Source: CBFHSD01 sp965658375
Lineage (GTDB): Bacteria; Bacteroidota; Bacteroidia; Flavobacteriales_G; Salibacteraceae
Reading direction: 5' to 3'
DNA length: 64,000 nucleotides
Assembly (NCBI GenBank): GCA_965658375.1
Contig: CBFHSD010000002.1
Location: 44,698 to 108,697 of the forward strand
Of this stretch, positions 18,654 to 26,964 are shown piece by piece. Position 1 is the first letter of the stretch. The number at the start of each line of letters is the position of its first letter. Made by a program: the position numbers and the translations under genes. The notes under the pieces are model-generated. The model did no database searches. It saw only the letters and a program-made list of their open reading frames with translations, and had not been told where the DNA came from.

Positions 18654-19933
18654 GAGCAGCAATCATTTTTACCTCCATTCTTTTTGCCAGTCTAGTAACT
18701 TTCTCGCAAGAACATTCTAGGGTATTGATTCTTGGTGGTGTAGCCCATATTGGAAATGGAACGGTAGTAAACAATCCAGCAATTTCTATTAAAGATGGAG
18801 TTTTTCAATACGTAAAGAACCGCATGGTTCAGCGGATTGATGAAACCGATTTTGACACTGTAATCCAATTAGGGAAAGTGCACATTTACCCCGGTTTAAT
18901 TGCTGCCAATACACCACTTGGCCTCACTGAAATAGAAGCAGTAAGAGCCACCTTAGATTTTAAGGAGGTAGGAGAAATGAATCCAAATGTCCGTGCGCTC
19001 ATTGCTTACGATGCAGAGAGTGCCATCATTCCAACGGTTCGCTTTAATGGGGTTTTGGTTGCTCAAGTTGTACCAAGAGGGGCAATATTTAGTGGAACTT
19101 CGAGTATTTTTAACCTGAGTGGAAATAACTGGGAAGATGCAGTTTTTAAAGAAGATGATGGCGTGCATTTGTATTGGCCCAATCGCTTTAGGCAAACAGG
19201 TTGGTGGGCAGAACCTGGAACCATAAAAAGCAATGCCTCTTACAACCAAAAGCTCGAAGCACTTCAAGACTTTATGGCTCGCGCTAAAGGCTATGGTCTA
19301 GATTTAAATTCTACTCAGATGAATTTGAAGCTCGAAGCCATGAAAGGAGTTTTTAACGGGAGTAAAACGCTATTTGTACACGCCAATGAAGCAAGGGAGT
19401 TGATTCAGGCAGTACAACTGAAACGTGAATTCGACATTGAAAAAATGGTCATTGTAGGCGGTTATGATGCATGGCGTATTTCAGAACTCTTAAACGATTA
19501 CCATGTGCCAGTCATTTATCACAGAACTCACAGCTTACCTAGAAGAGAAGATGAACCCATCGATTTACCATACAGAATACCAGCTTTAATGAAAAAACGT
19601 GGCATCGAGTTTTGCCTAAGCATGAGCGATGACCACAACGCAACCGAGAACAGAAATTTACCCTTTAATGCTGGAAGTGCTGCCACCTATGGTTTAGGAA
19701 AGGAAGAAGCCTTGCAAGCAGTAACAGGAGATGCGGCTAAGATTTTAGGCATCGATACTTATTTAGGCACTTTGGAACCAGGTAAGTACGCTACATTCTT
19801 TATCTCAGAAGGCGATGTGCTGGATATGAAGTCCAATGCAATTACTCATGTGTACATTCAAGGCAAACCGGTTCCCGTAGATGGGCCACAGCAAGAGTTG
19901 TATCACAAGTGGGTGAACCACTATAAGCCTTAA
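18650..19933 (+). CDS. Secreted amidohydrolase-like protein
   Basis: A 427-residue protein with a signal peptide (MRAAIIFTSILFASLVTFSQ). The fold begins VHIYPGLIAANTPLGL, where an HxH is expected but not found. Later possible ligands are visible: LFVHANEARE, VIYHRTHSLP and MSDDHNATEN, and it closes with LGTLEPGKYATFFISEGD. It resembles the N-terminal half of the preceding protein, suggesting duplication, and the two may form one periplasmic complex. The ATGA start/stop overlap at 18650 indicates translational coupling. Catalytic competence is uncertain. Confidence 0.85.
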   Translation: MRAAIIFTSILFASLVTFSQEHSRVLILGGVAHIGNGTVVNNPAISIKDGVFQYVKNRMVQRIDETDFDTVIQLGKVHIYPGLIAANTPLGLTEIEAVRATLDFKEVGEMNPNVRALIAYDAESAIIPTVRFNGVLVAQVVPRGAIFSGTSSIFNLSGNNWEDAVFKEDDGVHLYWPNRFRQTGWWAEPGTIKSNASYNQKLEALQDFMARAKGYGLDLNSTQMNLKLEAMKGVFNGSKTLFVHANEARELIQAVQLKREFDIEKMVIVGGYDAWRISELLNDYHVPVIYHRTHSLPRREDEPIDLPYRIPALMKKRGIEFCLSMSDDHNATENRNLPFNAGSAATYGLGKEEALQAVTGDAAKILGIDTYLGTLEPGKYATFFISEGDVLDMKSNAITHVYIQGKPVPVDGPQQELYHKWVNHYKP

Positions 19934-19937
19934 ATTG

Positions 19938-20462
19938 ATGGTGCAACGCATTCAAGATATAGAAACCAATAGGTTGATGATTAGGGAGTTTCAAGAAGTT
20001 GATGCACCTGTATTTTATGAGTTAAACAGTTATCCAGACGTATTAAAATATACGGGAGACCTTCCTTTTAAATCTTTACAAGAAACCAGAGATTTCATTT
20101 CTAATTATGACCATTATAAAAACTATGGATTTGGGAGATGGGCTGTGCTCCTGAAAGAATCCGAAGAATGCGTTGGCTGGTGTGGACTTAAGTTCAATGA
20201 AGAAAAAACGGTTGATTTGGGCTTTAGGCTCTTGCCGCAACATTGGAACAAAGGCTACGCGAGTGAGGCTGCTTTGAAATGCTTAGAAATTGGTTTTAAG
20301 CATTACCACTTGAAAGAAATTGTAGGAAGAGCAGATAAAAATAACGTTGCATCACACAGAGTGTTGGAGAAAATTGGGATGAAACTCAAAGGCAAAGGAA
20401 TGTGCGATGGTATACAAGATGCATTGTTCTACAGCATTGATTCAAGCTCTTTTTTAAGTTAG
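19938..20462 (+). CDS. GNAT family N-acetyltransferase (RimJ/RimL-like)
   Basis: Cytosolic acetyl-CoA-dependent acetyltransferase of about 174 residues. It opens IETNRLMIREFQEVD, typical of RimJ/RimL-type enzymes. The acetyl-CoA-binding region is FRLLPQHWNKGYASEA (about 99-114), and GRADKNNVASHRVLEKIGM (about 134-152) is the conserved C-terminal motif. The acceptor could be a ribosomal protein N-terminus or a small molecule; the sequence does not say. ATG 19938 is preferred over the TTG one codon upstream. It follows the amidohydrolase by 4 bp. Confidence 0.88.
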   Translation: MVQRIQDIETNRLMIREFQEVDAPVFYELNSYPDVLKYTGDLPFKSLQETRDFISNYDHYKNYGFGRWAVLLKESEECVGWCGLKFNEEKTVDLGFRLLPQHWNKGYASEAALKCLEIGFKHYHLKEIVGRADKNNVASHRVLEKIGMKLKGKGMCDGIQDALFYSIDSSSFLS

Positions 20463-20471
20463 TTTTAAAGG

Positions 20472-20828
20472 GTGAAAAATACCTTGGCAATCCTTCTTTT
20501 ATCGCTTCCCATTTTTTCTTGTAAAGAGGAAAAAGAAACATGGAAAGTGAACTATAAATTGGTGAACGAAACGGTAGGAAAACCCTCCTCAGTGCGTGTG
20601 AGTTTCACAAATGAAACTGGTGGTACACAACTCAATGGAGTTGTTTCTGATGGCATTTGGACCAGTGATACCTTTCTTTTTCAAGACGATGATTTGGTGC
20701 GGTTTAAATTAGAGCGCGTTTCTGGTGATGCAGAATACAGAATGGAAATACTAAGAAACGGTGCTGTGCACGAAGGTGGTGTGTTGTTTCCGAGTGATGA
20801 AGAGTTAGAAATATCAGACTTTATTTAG
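20472..20828 (+). CDS. Small hypothetical lipoprotein
   Basis: A 118-residue protein starting with GTG. The signal peptide ends in a lipobox (LLSLPIFSC, Cys at 17) followed by KEEKE. The mature part is a short beta-rich domain of about 100 residues with no recognised family. It sits at the end of the amidohydrolase-acetyltransferase group, and its last 8 bp overlap the convergent broken glycosyltransferase gene. Confidence 0.7.
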   Translation: MKNTLAILLLSLPIFSCKEEKETWKVNYKLVNETVGKPSSVRVSFTNETGGTQLNGVVSDGIWTSDTFLFQDDDLVRFKLERVSGDAEYRMEILRNGAVHEGGVLFPSDEELEISDFI

Positions 20829-21705
20829 GTCGTTCTGCAATGTAATGGGCTACTGCATTCTCAGAACATTGGGCTTCAAAATAAGACAGCATTTCTTGGT
20901 GTACGGCTTTCATTTTTGCTTCGTCAAAAAGTAAGTGATTTAATAAACGACCTCATCCAAACCAATTGCTTCTTTGGTAGCCTGGAAAGTTTTTATAAAA
21001 CCAGAAATCGTAGAGTTTTTTAGTAATAACAATGGTTCCATACTTGCTCGCTTCAAAAAAACGAAAGCTATTGTTTGAAATGTAACCTTCAGGAACAATA
21101 GCAATTTTAGAATCCATCAAAACCTTTGAGTATTCATCTGGAGAAAGCCCTCTACCAAATTGGCGTCCAAAACCAACACACAAATTGTAGGGTTTACCCA
21201 TCATTTTTGCCATAAAAAGGAAGAGTTTGGTTCCCAAGAAAAACGGGCCCCTTCTTCTGTGAAGGTTCCCAGAAAAGAACACGTCTATACTTCTTTCTTC
21301 AATGGGTTTAATGGGCAATTCTCTTAAAGAACCATTGTAGCCTAGAGGAATAGCAAATATATTAGAAGGGCAATTGTTGAGAGGGCAATACGGAGTGAAC
21401 ACCGCATGCGCTTTTAATACACTTTCTGGGATTACATGGTCTTCGTTTGACATGTAAAATACCACAGATTTATCATTGATTTCAAAGTCCCAAGGAGCTT
21501 GGGAACCAATAATGTAAAAATTGAAATTCTTAAAATGCGGCTCTTAGCTGAGATTTTTAAAAATATTGGATAGGTATACTTGCTCAAGTGGGTGGGCATT
21601 TTCATCTTGAACAGGGCCAAAATTTAACGATACGTTTGGCAACTCTGCCATGAACGCATGTTTTTGGCGATACGATTTAAAATGTTCTGTTTTAGATGTG
21701 TGCAT
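20821..21705 (-). pseudogene. Exostosin-like glycosyltransferase broken by two in-frame stops
   Basis: A single frame runs from ATG 21705 (MHTSKTEHFKSYRQKHAF) to a natural stop at 20821-20823, 295 codons in all. It is interrupted by TAA at 21544-21546 (codon 54) and TGA at 20953-20955 (codon 251). The sequence between and after the stops is clearly protein-like, e.g. SIDVFFSGNLHRRRGPFF, SKIAIVPEGYISNNSFRFFE and, after the TGA, GRLLNHLLFDEAKMKAV. The PEGY...FRFFEA pattern resembles the donor-binding half of exostosin-like (GT47-type) glycosyltransferases. No frameshift is needed. It is a recent pseudogene, a strain polymorphism or a sequencing artefact. Confidence 0.85.
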
Positions 21706-21773
21706 AGCTCATCAAATTGAGTGTGCTCAAAGAAAAGGATAAAATCAAGAAGGTAATGGGCAAGAATAAGGAT

Positions 21774-21809
21774 AAAAAAACCCTCTTCAATCTTCTGATC
21801 AAAGAGGGT
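21774..21809 (-). terminator. Rho-independent terminator on the minus strand, downstream of trpS
   Basis: Read on the minus strand, ACCCTCTT and AAGAGGGT (21802-21809 with 21780-21787) form an 8-bp stem around a 14-nt loop, followed by seven T. It lies 130 bp past the trpS stop, so it ends either a long trpS 3' UTR or a separate small RNA. Confidence 0.8.
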
Positions 21810-21856
21810 CTACCCTAAACCTAATCGCAATGAAAACTACTTGGAGTTTTGCTCTT

Positions 21857-21875
21857 CAAAGATGAAGCATCTTTG
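21857..21875. repeat. Perfect inverted repeat in the trpS 3' region
   Basis: CAAAGATG (21857-21864) pairs with CATCTTTG (21868-21875) around a 3-nt loop. It sits in the 232-bp gap between the glycosyltransferase pseudogene and trpS, upstream of the minus-strand terminator. It may be part of a structured RNA end; no known RNA family was recognised. Confidence 0.5.
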
Positions 21876-21937
21876 GTTTTTGCGAATCCCCGAACAAGTC
21901 AAAAGACTGCTCAAGAAAGTTTTAAATCCTGTTAATT

Positions 21938-22918
21938 TCAGCTATTGACAGCGTATCCAATGGCTTTTCTCATTCGTCCTAGTGTTGCGTTGCTCACTGT
22001 ACGTGCTTTCTCTGCTCCAATCGCTAATTCACGATCTAAAAGAGGTAGATTCTGCATCAGCTCATCATACTTTGTACGTGCATCTGCATAGGTTTCCTTT
22101 ATTTTCTCTAGCAATTCTTTCTTCGCATGTCCGTAGCCATATCCACCTGCCAAATAGTTGTTACGCATGGCCTCAATTTCACTTTCTGTAGCAAGAAGGC
22201 TATACAATTGAAAGGGAATTGAACTGTCTGGATCTTTCGGTTCTTCTAAAGGAGTATCATCTGTGAGAATACCCATTACTTGTTTTTTCAGGCCTTTGTC
22301 AGACTGGAAAATATTGATGAAGTTATTGTAACTCTTGCTCATTTTTTGGCCGTCAACACCAGGAACAATCATCACGCTTTCATCAATTTTTGCCTCGGGA
22401 ATCACCAAAGTTTCACCATAGATGTTATTAAATGATTTGGCTAAATCTCTTGTAATTTCTAAATGTTGTTTTTGATCTTTTCCTACCGGGACAAAATGCG
22501 CGTCATACATTAGGATATCGCAGGCCATGAGTACGGGGTAATCGAATAAGCCAGCATTAACATCACTCAATCGATTGCTTTTGTCTTTGAAAGAGTGCGC
22601 GTTCGCCAACATTGGATAGGGTGCAATGCAGTTGAGGTACCAAGTCATTTCAGTAACTTCAGGAACATCGCTTTGGCGGTAAAACACTGTGTTTTCTGTA
22701 TTCAAGCCTAGAGCCAACCATGCCGCAGCAACGCTATATGTATTGTGTCTTAATACTGCAGGGTCTTTTATTGCAGTTAGGGAATGGAGGTCTGCTATAA
22801 ATAAGAAGCTTTCTCCTGAACTGTTATTAGACATTTTAATAGCTGGCTGAATGGCTCCTAGAATATTTCCTAGATGTGGAGTTCCAGTGGCTTGTATACC
22901 TGTTAGCACTCTCTTCAT
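21938..22918 (-). CDS. trpS: Tryptophanyl-tRNA synthetase
   Basis: Class I aminoacyl-tRNA synthetase of 326 residues that charges tRNA-Trp in the cytosol. The N-terminus reads MKRVLTGIQATGTPHLGNIL, with TPHLGN as the HIGH motif, and the KMSKS loop is intact at about 191-199 (GQKMSKSYN). Between them, the CDILMYDAHFVPVGKDQKQH segment is typical of tryptophan enzymes. Length and ends are normal. It lies 45 bp downstream of a small secreted protein gene on the same strand. Confidence 0.97.
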   Translation of the reverse strand: MKRVLTGIQATGTPHLGNILGAIQPAIKMSNNSSGESFLFIADLHSLTAIKDPAVLRHNTYSVAAAWLALGLNTENTVFYRQSDVPEVTEMTWYLNCIAPYPMLANAHSFKDKSNRLSDVNAGLFDYPVLMACDILMYDAHFVPVGKDQKQHLEITRDLAKSFNNIYGETLVIPEAKIDESVMIVPGVDGQKMSKSYNNFINIFQSDKGLKKQVMGILTDDTPLEEPKDPDSSIPFQLYSLLATESEIEAMRNNYLAGGYGYGHAKKELLEKIKETYADARTKYDELMQNLPLLDRELAIGAEKARTVSNATLGRMRKAIGYAVNS

Positions 22919-22963
22919 AAGTCTTGCGTTCTATCTTTTATGTTTGTATTGGATACTGTCAGC

Positions 22964-23404
22964 TTATTCAAATTCTTCGTCAAATGATTCATCCCATTCA
23001 AAGGCATTCACTACCCAACCTTTTTTACCTTTGTAATAGGTAAAAATCAGTCGTGTTGCCGTGTATTTATACCTTAAAAAATAAGTTTCTTGTATGGCAA
23101 CATCTGGAATACTTTCTGATTTTACCTTCGTTACGTCTTGCACCTCTCCAAACTTTTCTTCAAGCATGTCCATGTGCTTTGTGCATTGATCTTCTAAAGT
23201 CTTAAGTTCACTTTTTGACAATGGCCAATAGGGACTTAGCAAGTCAAATGCATCGGAAATTTCATTTTCATCAAAAAGATTTGCCACTTTTTCTGATAGC
23301 TTTTCGGTGGCTTCCGCGTTGCGCATGCATTTCAATTGTGCATGACCAATATTTGCAAACAGTAAGGCGAAAAGGAAGCTATAAATCATTTTTTTTACCT
23401 GCAT
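22964..23404 (-). CDS. Hypothetical secreted protein
   Basis: The preferred start MQVKKMIYSFLFALLFANIGHAQ (23404) gives a signal peptide of about 23 residues; a further upstream in-frame start adds a non-signal extension. The mature part of about 120 residues is helical and charged (AEATEKLSEKVANLFDENEIS), followed by strands (TYFLRYKYTATRLIFTYYKG) and an acidic end. No known domain was recognised. A TAnnTTTG box on its strand lies at 23431-23438. Confidence 0.7.
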   Translation of the reverse strand: MQVKKMIYSFLFALLFANIGHAQLKCMRNAEATEKLSEKVANLFDENEISDAFDLLSPYWPLSKSELKTLEDQCTKHMDMLEEKFGEVQDVTKVKSESIPDVAIQETYFLRYKYTATRLIFTYYKGKKGWVVNAFEWDESFDEEFE

Positions 23405-23430
23405 CTTAAAGAGCTTATTTTTATATCGGT

Positions 23431-23450
23431 CAAAAGTAATACTACATTTG
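23431..23450. promoter_or_regulatory. Overlapping divergent -7 boxes (secreted protein / plsC)
   Basis: The minus strand reads TACTTTTG at 23431-23438, toward the gene starting at 23404. The plus strand reads TACATTTG at 23443-23450, toward plsC at 23487. Both match TAnnTTTG and are spaced for short leaders. Confidence 0.5.
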
Positions 23451-23486
23451 AGTAGGTACTTCATCCTGCCTTATTTTAGTCAGTTC

Positions 23487-24230
23487 ATGAAAAGGATACT
23501 TATTCCGTTTTATTTCTTTTATAAGATCTACTTTTTAGTGGTCTTTTTTGGTTTGGTGACTCTTACTTATTTGCCATTTTCTATTGCACTAAAAGACAAG
23601 AAAAACTGGTCTGGTTGCAATGTGTGGGTAAAGAGAACGCTCAAAGCCATACGTTGGTTATGCATTATGCCGGTTTTTGTGAAGCACCAAGAGCGTTTTT
23701 CTAACCAACAATGCATAGTTGTTGCCAATCATGCTTCCTATGTGGATATACTCGCTATGTTCGAGATTATTCCTGGAGATTTTGCTTTTTTAGGAAAGGC
23801 AGAATTAAAGCAATGGCCACTTTTCGGGCAGTTTTTTTCAAGTGGGTTGCATGTTGCTGTAGAACGCAAGAATGTGGTGAAACGTCACGCCTCTTACCAG
23901 CAAGCACTTGATAAATTAAACAAGGGAGTGAGTATTGCTATTTTCCCCGAAGGAGGGATTAAACCGGAAGCGCCCAAATTGGCACCTTTCCATGCCGGAG
24001 CTTTTCGCATGGCAATAGAAAAGCAGTTGCCAATTGTTCCTGTTACCATTATTAATAGTGCAAGAAGGTTTGAAAGTAATGACGTGTTTTTTGGACCAGC
24101 AAGCCCTGGTGCAATTCGTGCAATTGTTCATGAACCTGTATCTACAAGTGGGCTTGAATTATCAGATTTGATACATTTGCGCAATCAAGTTTTTGATACA
24201 ATCAATAAAACATTGAATGAAGGTAAATGA
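23487..24230 (+). CDS. plsC: 1-acyl-sn-glycerol-3-phosphate acyltransferase
   Basis: Membrane-associated enzyme that adds the second acyl chain to lysophosphatidic acid in phospholipid synthesis. The start MKRILIPFYFFYKIYFLVVF gives an N-terminal membrane helix; ATG 23487 fits the promoter at 23443-23450. The NHx4D motif is seen as NHASYVDI (about 79-86), and the substrate motif as FPEGGIKPE. About 247 residues is usual. The end overlaps gatC by 14 bp. Some Bacteroidota relatives act on ornithine lipids instead, so acceptor specificity is inferred. Confidence 0.92.
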   Translation: MKRILIPFYFFYKIYFLVVFFGLVTLTYLPFSIALKDKKNWSGCNVWVKRTLKAIRWLCIMPVFVKHQERFSNQQCIVVANHASYVDILAMFEIIPGDFAFLGKAELKQWPLFGQFFSSGLHVAVERKNVVKRHASYQQALDKLNKGVSIAIFPEGGIKPEAPKLAPFHAGAFRMAIEKQLPIVPVTIINSARRFESNDVFFGPASPGAIRAIVHEPVSTSGLELSDLIHLRNQVFDTINKTLNEGK

Positions 24231-24513
24231 TGAGTTAGTTGACAAGGTTGCTACCTTGGCAAAACTTCGCTTTGAAGGCAAGGAGAAAGAGGCGATTAAA
24301 AAAGATATGGAACGTATTCTCACTTTTGTAGAGCAATTAAACAAAGTGGATACTGCTGGAGTTGAGCCCCTTGAGTACATGACATCGCATTACCAAGAAT
24401 TAAGAGCAGATATTTCTGAATCTACCATAGCAAAAGAAGAGGCCTTGAAAAATGCACCTGCTAAAGACTCAGATTATTTCAAAGTGCCTAAAGTCTTGAA
24501 TAAAAAGAAATAA
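24217..24513 (+). CDS. gatC: Asp-tRNA(Asn)/Glu-tRNA(Gln) amidotransferase subunit C
   Basis: A 98-residue small subunit of the GatCAB transamidase, which converts misacylated Glu-tRNA(Gln) or Asp-tRNA(Asn) to the correct form. Typical GatC sequence: VDKVATLAKLRFEGKEKEAI, then MERILTFVEQLNKVDTAGVE and LEYMTSHYQELRAD. The catalytic subunits GatA and GatB are not in this window, so this gatC is separate from them. It overlaps plsC and is followed by tilS. Confidence 0.93.
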   Translation: MKVNDELVDKVATLAKLRFEGKEKEAIKKDMERILTFVEQLNKVDTAGVEPLEYMTSHYQELRADISESTIAKEEALKNAPAKDSDYFKVPKVLNKKK

Positions 24514-24550
24514 TGCTTTGTGCAGTTCTTCTGACTTTTACCTTCGTAAG

Positions 24551-25876
24551 GTGATAGATCAGTTTGTCAATTTCATTCAAGAACATCAATTATTTTCTAA
24601 AAACCAATCGATTCTGGTTGGAGTAAGTGGTGGAGTCGATTCCGTTGCATTGGTTCACCTCTTGCATTCCTGGAAAGCTAATTTTAGTATTGCTCACTGC
24701 AATTTTGGATTGAGAGGTGCAGAGAGCGATGCCGATGAAATATTTGTGAGTGGTCTTGCCGATTCTCTTGGCGTGCCATTTTATAGAAAGTATTTTCAAA
24801 CAGAAGCCTTTGCCAAGAAACACGGTATAAGCATTCAAATGGCTGCAAGAGATTTGCGCTTTGAATGGTTTGATGAACTTAAGGCTGAGCATGGCTTTTT
24901 ATGCGTGGCCTTAGGAACTCATAAAAGTGATTCTGTAGAAACCTTCTTAATCAACCTTATTCGCGGTTCTGGGCTTAAAGGCCTCACGGGTGTTAAACCC
25001 AAAAGAGAACACATTGTAAGGCCTCTTCTTTTTGCTTCCAGAACCCAGATAGAAATATATGCTAGAGGACAAGAATTGACTTGGAGAGAAGATTCTTCGA
25101 ATGCAGATGTCAGGTATTTGAGAAACAAAATCAGGCACGATTTATTGCCTCAAATGAAAGAGCTCAATCCAAATATTGAGGAGGCTATTCATCAAACTGC
25201 GTTGATATTATTGCGTTCAAACAAAGTATTGGCGGCAGAGGTAAAGAAGTTTAATGAGCAGTATTTACAGCGAGAAGGAGATGAATTATCAATAAATAAG
25301 GCGGTGCTTCTAGAAAGAGTGGAGCCCCAGTTTTACTTGTACCATATTCTTACAGATTTTGGTTTTAACGCGAACCAGGTAGACGATTTATGGAAAGCAT
25401 CAGAAGCTCAAAGCGGTAAACGTATTTATTCTACAGATTTCGAGGTCTTATTTGATCGTGAGCGATTTTTCATCTACCCTAAAAAAGTATTTGAAGAAGA
25501 ATCTACTGGTATTCTAGAAAGCCAGCAGGTTGCTAAAATCAGTGGCTTCACGTTGAGGTTTTTAAAAGAGGGTGCAAAAAACGTTCAAATACAATCTGAC
25601 CAAAAGAAGGCTTTTCTAGACTTTGACAAACTTCAGTTTCCGATGAAGTTAAGAACATGGAAAGAAGGAGACGCTTTTACACCCCTAGGAATGATGGGCA
25701 CCAAAAAAGTGAGTGATTTTTTAATTGATGAAAAAGTGCCATTAAACAAAAAAGCCCAAATACTAGTATTAGTTAGTAATGCTGAAATTGTTTGGGTAGT
25801 AGGTTATCGTATTTCAGAAAATTTTAAACTCGAAACCAACACGAAAAACGCTTATATTGTCATGGTCGAACCTTAA
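24551..25876 (+). CDS. tilS: tRNA(Ile)-lysidine synthase
   Basis: ATP-dependent enzyme that modifies C34 of the CAU-anticodon tRNA-Ile so that it reads AUA codons. The PP-loop is intact: ILVGVSGGVDSVALVHLL (about residues 20-37). It is followed by the IAHCNFGLRGAESDADEI region and the C-terminal TilS domain (WKEGDAFTPLGMMGTKKVSD). GTG 24551 (MIDQFVNFIQEH) is preferred because the upstream TTG 24518 adds residues not usual for the family. About 441 residues is normal for the long form. Confidence 0.93.
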   Translation: MIDQFVNFIQEHQLFSKNQSILVGVSGGVDSVALVHLLHSWKANFSIAHCNFGLRGAESDADEIFVSGLADSLGVPFYRKYFQTEAFAKKHGISIQMAARDLRFEWFDELKAEHGFLCVALGTHKSDSVETFLINLIRGSGLKGLTGVKPKREHIVRPLLFASRTQIEIYARGQELTWREDSSNADVRYLRNKIRHDLLPQMKELNPNIEEAIHQTALILLRSNKVLAAEVKKFNEQYLQREGDELSINKAVLLERVEPQFYLYHILTDFGFNANQVDDLWKASEAQSGKRIYSTDFEVLFDRERFFIYPKKVFEEESTGILESQQVAKISGFTLRFLKEGAKNVQIQSDQKKAFLDFDKLQFPMKLRTWKEGDAFTPLGMMGTKKVSDFLIDEKVPLNKKAQILVLVSNAEIVWVVGYRISENFKLETNTKNAYIVMVEP

Positions 25877-25886
25877 TTTACGAAAC

Positions 25887-26180
25887 ATGCAAGAGGAGAA
25901 TAATTGGTCACCCATAGAAAAGGAACAAGTCGGGATTTTACAGTTTCCTAAAGAGGATGTTTTAGGTGATAAAGAAAGTAAAGCGAATAGAGAAGTTTCA
26001 TTGAAAAGAGCAACCACCGCTGGGAACCTTGAGAAGGCGAAATTCAAAATATACTTTGAAGATGGCATGGGTAAAAACGTGGTACATACCACCATTTGGG
26101 CCACCACCGAAGAGAATATTCTACTCAAAAACAATGTAGCCATACCTATTAGAAGAATTTATAACGTAGACATTGGCTAG
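25887..26180 (+). CDS. Conserved hypothetical protein
   Basis: A 97-residue cytosolic protein with no signal peptide. The chosen start is ATG 25887 (MQEENNWSPIEKEQVG), just past the tilS stop; earlier in-frame starts overlap tilS. The middle is basic (KESKANREVSLKRATTAG), and the C-terminal half is a compact beta region with conserved-looking tryptophan and arginines (TTIWATTEENILLKNN, then IPIRRIYNVDIG). No function can be given. Spacing suggests co-transcription with tilS and the downstream transporter. Confidence 0.75.
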   Translation: MQEENNWSPIEKEQVGILQFPKEDVLGDKESKANREVSLKRATTAGNLEKAKFKIYFEDGMGKNVVHTTIWATTEENILLKNNVAIPIRRIYNVDIG

Positions 26181-26185
26181 AGTCT

Positions 26186-26863
26186 ATGAATAGGCAAAAG
26201 AAGAAAGAAGCAGACACTGTTTTTTTGGTGTTGGCATCCCTTTTCATTACAGCTTTGGTTACAACCAATATCATTGCTTCAAAATTTGTTGAAGTTGACT
26301 TGGGCTTTAAGGTGTTCCAAATCTCCGCTGGTATTTTGCCCTATCCTATTACATTTCTAATTACCGATATTCTATCAGAGGTTTACGGGAGAGCAAAAAC
26401 TCAGAAAGTAGTTGTTGCTGGGTTTGTTTCTGCCAGTTTCACTTTATTTATTCTTTGGCTTGGAGCACAGTTTCCAGCCATGGATAATTCTCCAATAGAT
26501 CAAAACACCTATCAGCAAGTATTTGGTTTGGCCCCAAGAGTAATCATATCTAGCATGTTGGCCTATTTAGTGGCGCAGTATATAGATGTACGCTTGTTTC
26601 ACTTTTGGAAAGGATTAACCAAGGGGAAGTATTTATGGTTTAGAAATAATGCGTCAACTGTTGTTTCTCAGTTTGTAGACTCCACTTTGGTGGTTGGTGT
26701 GCTTTTCTACGATAAAATGAGTGTTTCTGAGATGACGACTTTGATTCTAGCAAGTTGGTTGTTTAAAGCGCTTGTGGCCCTTTCAGACACTCCCTTTATT
26801 TACATTGCTGTATATGCCCTACAAAAGAGATTTGGATTAAAAAAGCACCAGGAAGTACCCTAG
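26186..26863 (+). CDS. yhhQ: Queuosine precursor transporter (YhhQ/VUT family)
   Basis: A 225-residue inner-membrane protein with about six hydrophobic helices. Family features include TNIIASKFVEV near residue 28, ILPYPITFLITDILSEVYGR (about 52-71), NNASTVVSQFVDSTLVVGVL (about 154-173) and ALVALSDTPFIYIA near the C-terminus. YhhQ relatives import queuine or preQ0/preQ1 for the queuosine tRNA modification. That fits the neighbouring tRNA genes (tilS, gatC, trpS), but no queuosine synthesis gene is in view. It starts 5 bp after the small conserved gene. Confidence 0.9.
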   Translation: MNRQKKKEADTVFLVLASLFITALVTTNIIASKFVEVDLGFKVFQISAGILPYPITFLITDILSEVYGRAKTQKVVVAGFVSASFTLFILWLGAQFPAMDNSPIDQNTYQQVFGLAPRVIISSMLAYLVAQYIDVRLFHFWKGLTKGKYLWFRNNASTVVSQFVDSTLVVGVLFYDKMSVSEMTTLILASWLFKALVALSDTPFIYIAVYALQKRFGLKKHQEVP

Positions 26864-26964
26864 TCATCGCACCCTTTTCATGATATGTCTTTGCCAAATA
26901 GCTGTTCAATGTCATTTTCTTAGCAGCCTGCTCTTGTGATATTTGTCACACAAACGGAGCAGTT

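Noticed and set aside
21831..21866. Possible leader peptide (MKTTWSFALQR) on the plus strand
   Set aside because: Only 11 codons, with no downstream plus-strand gene or attenuator. More likely chance within the trpS 3' region.
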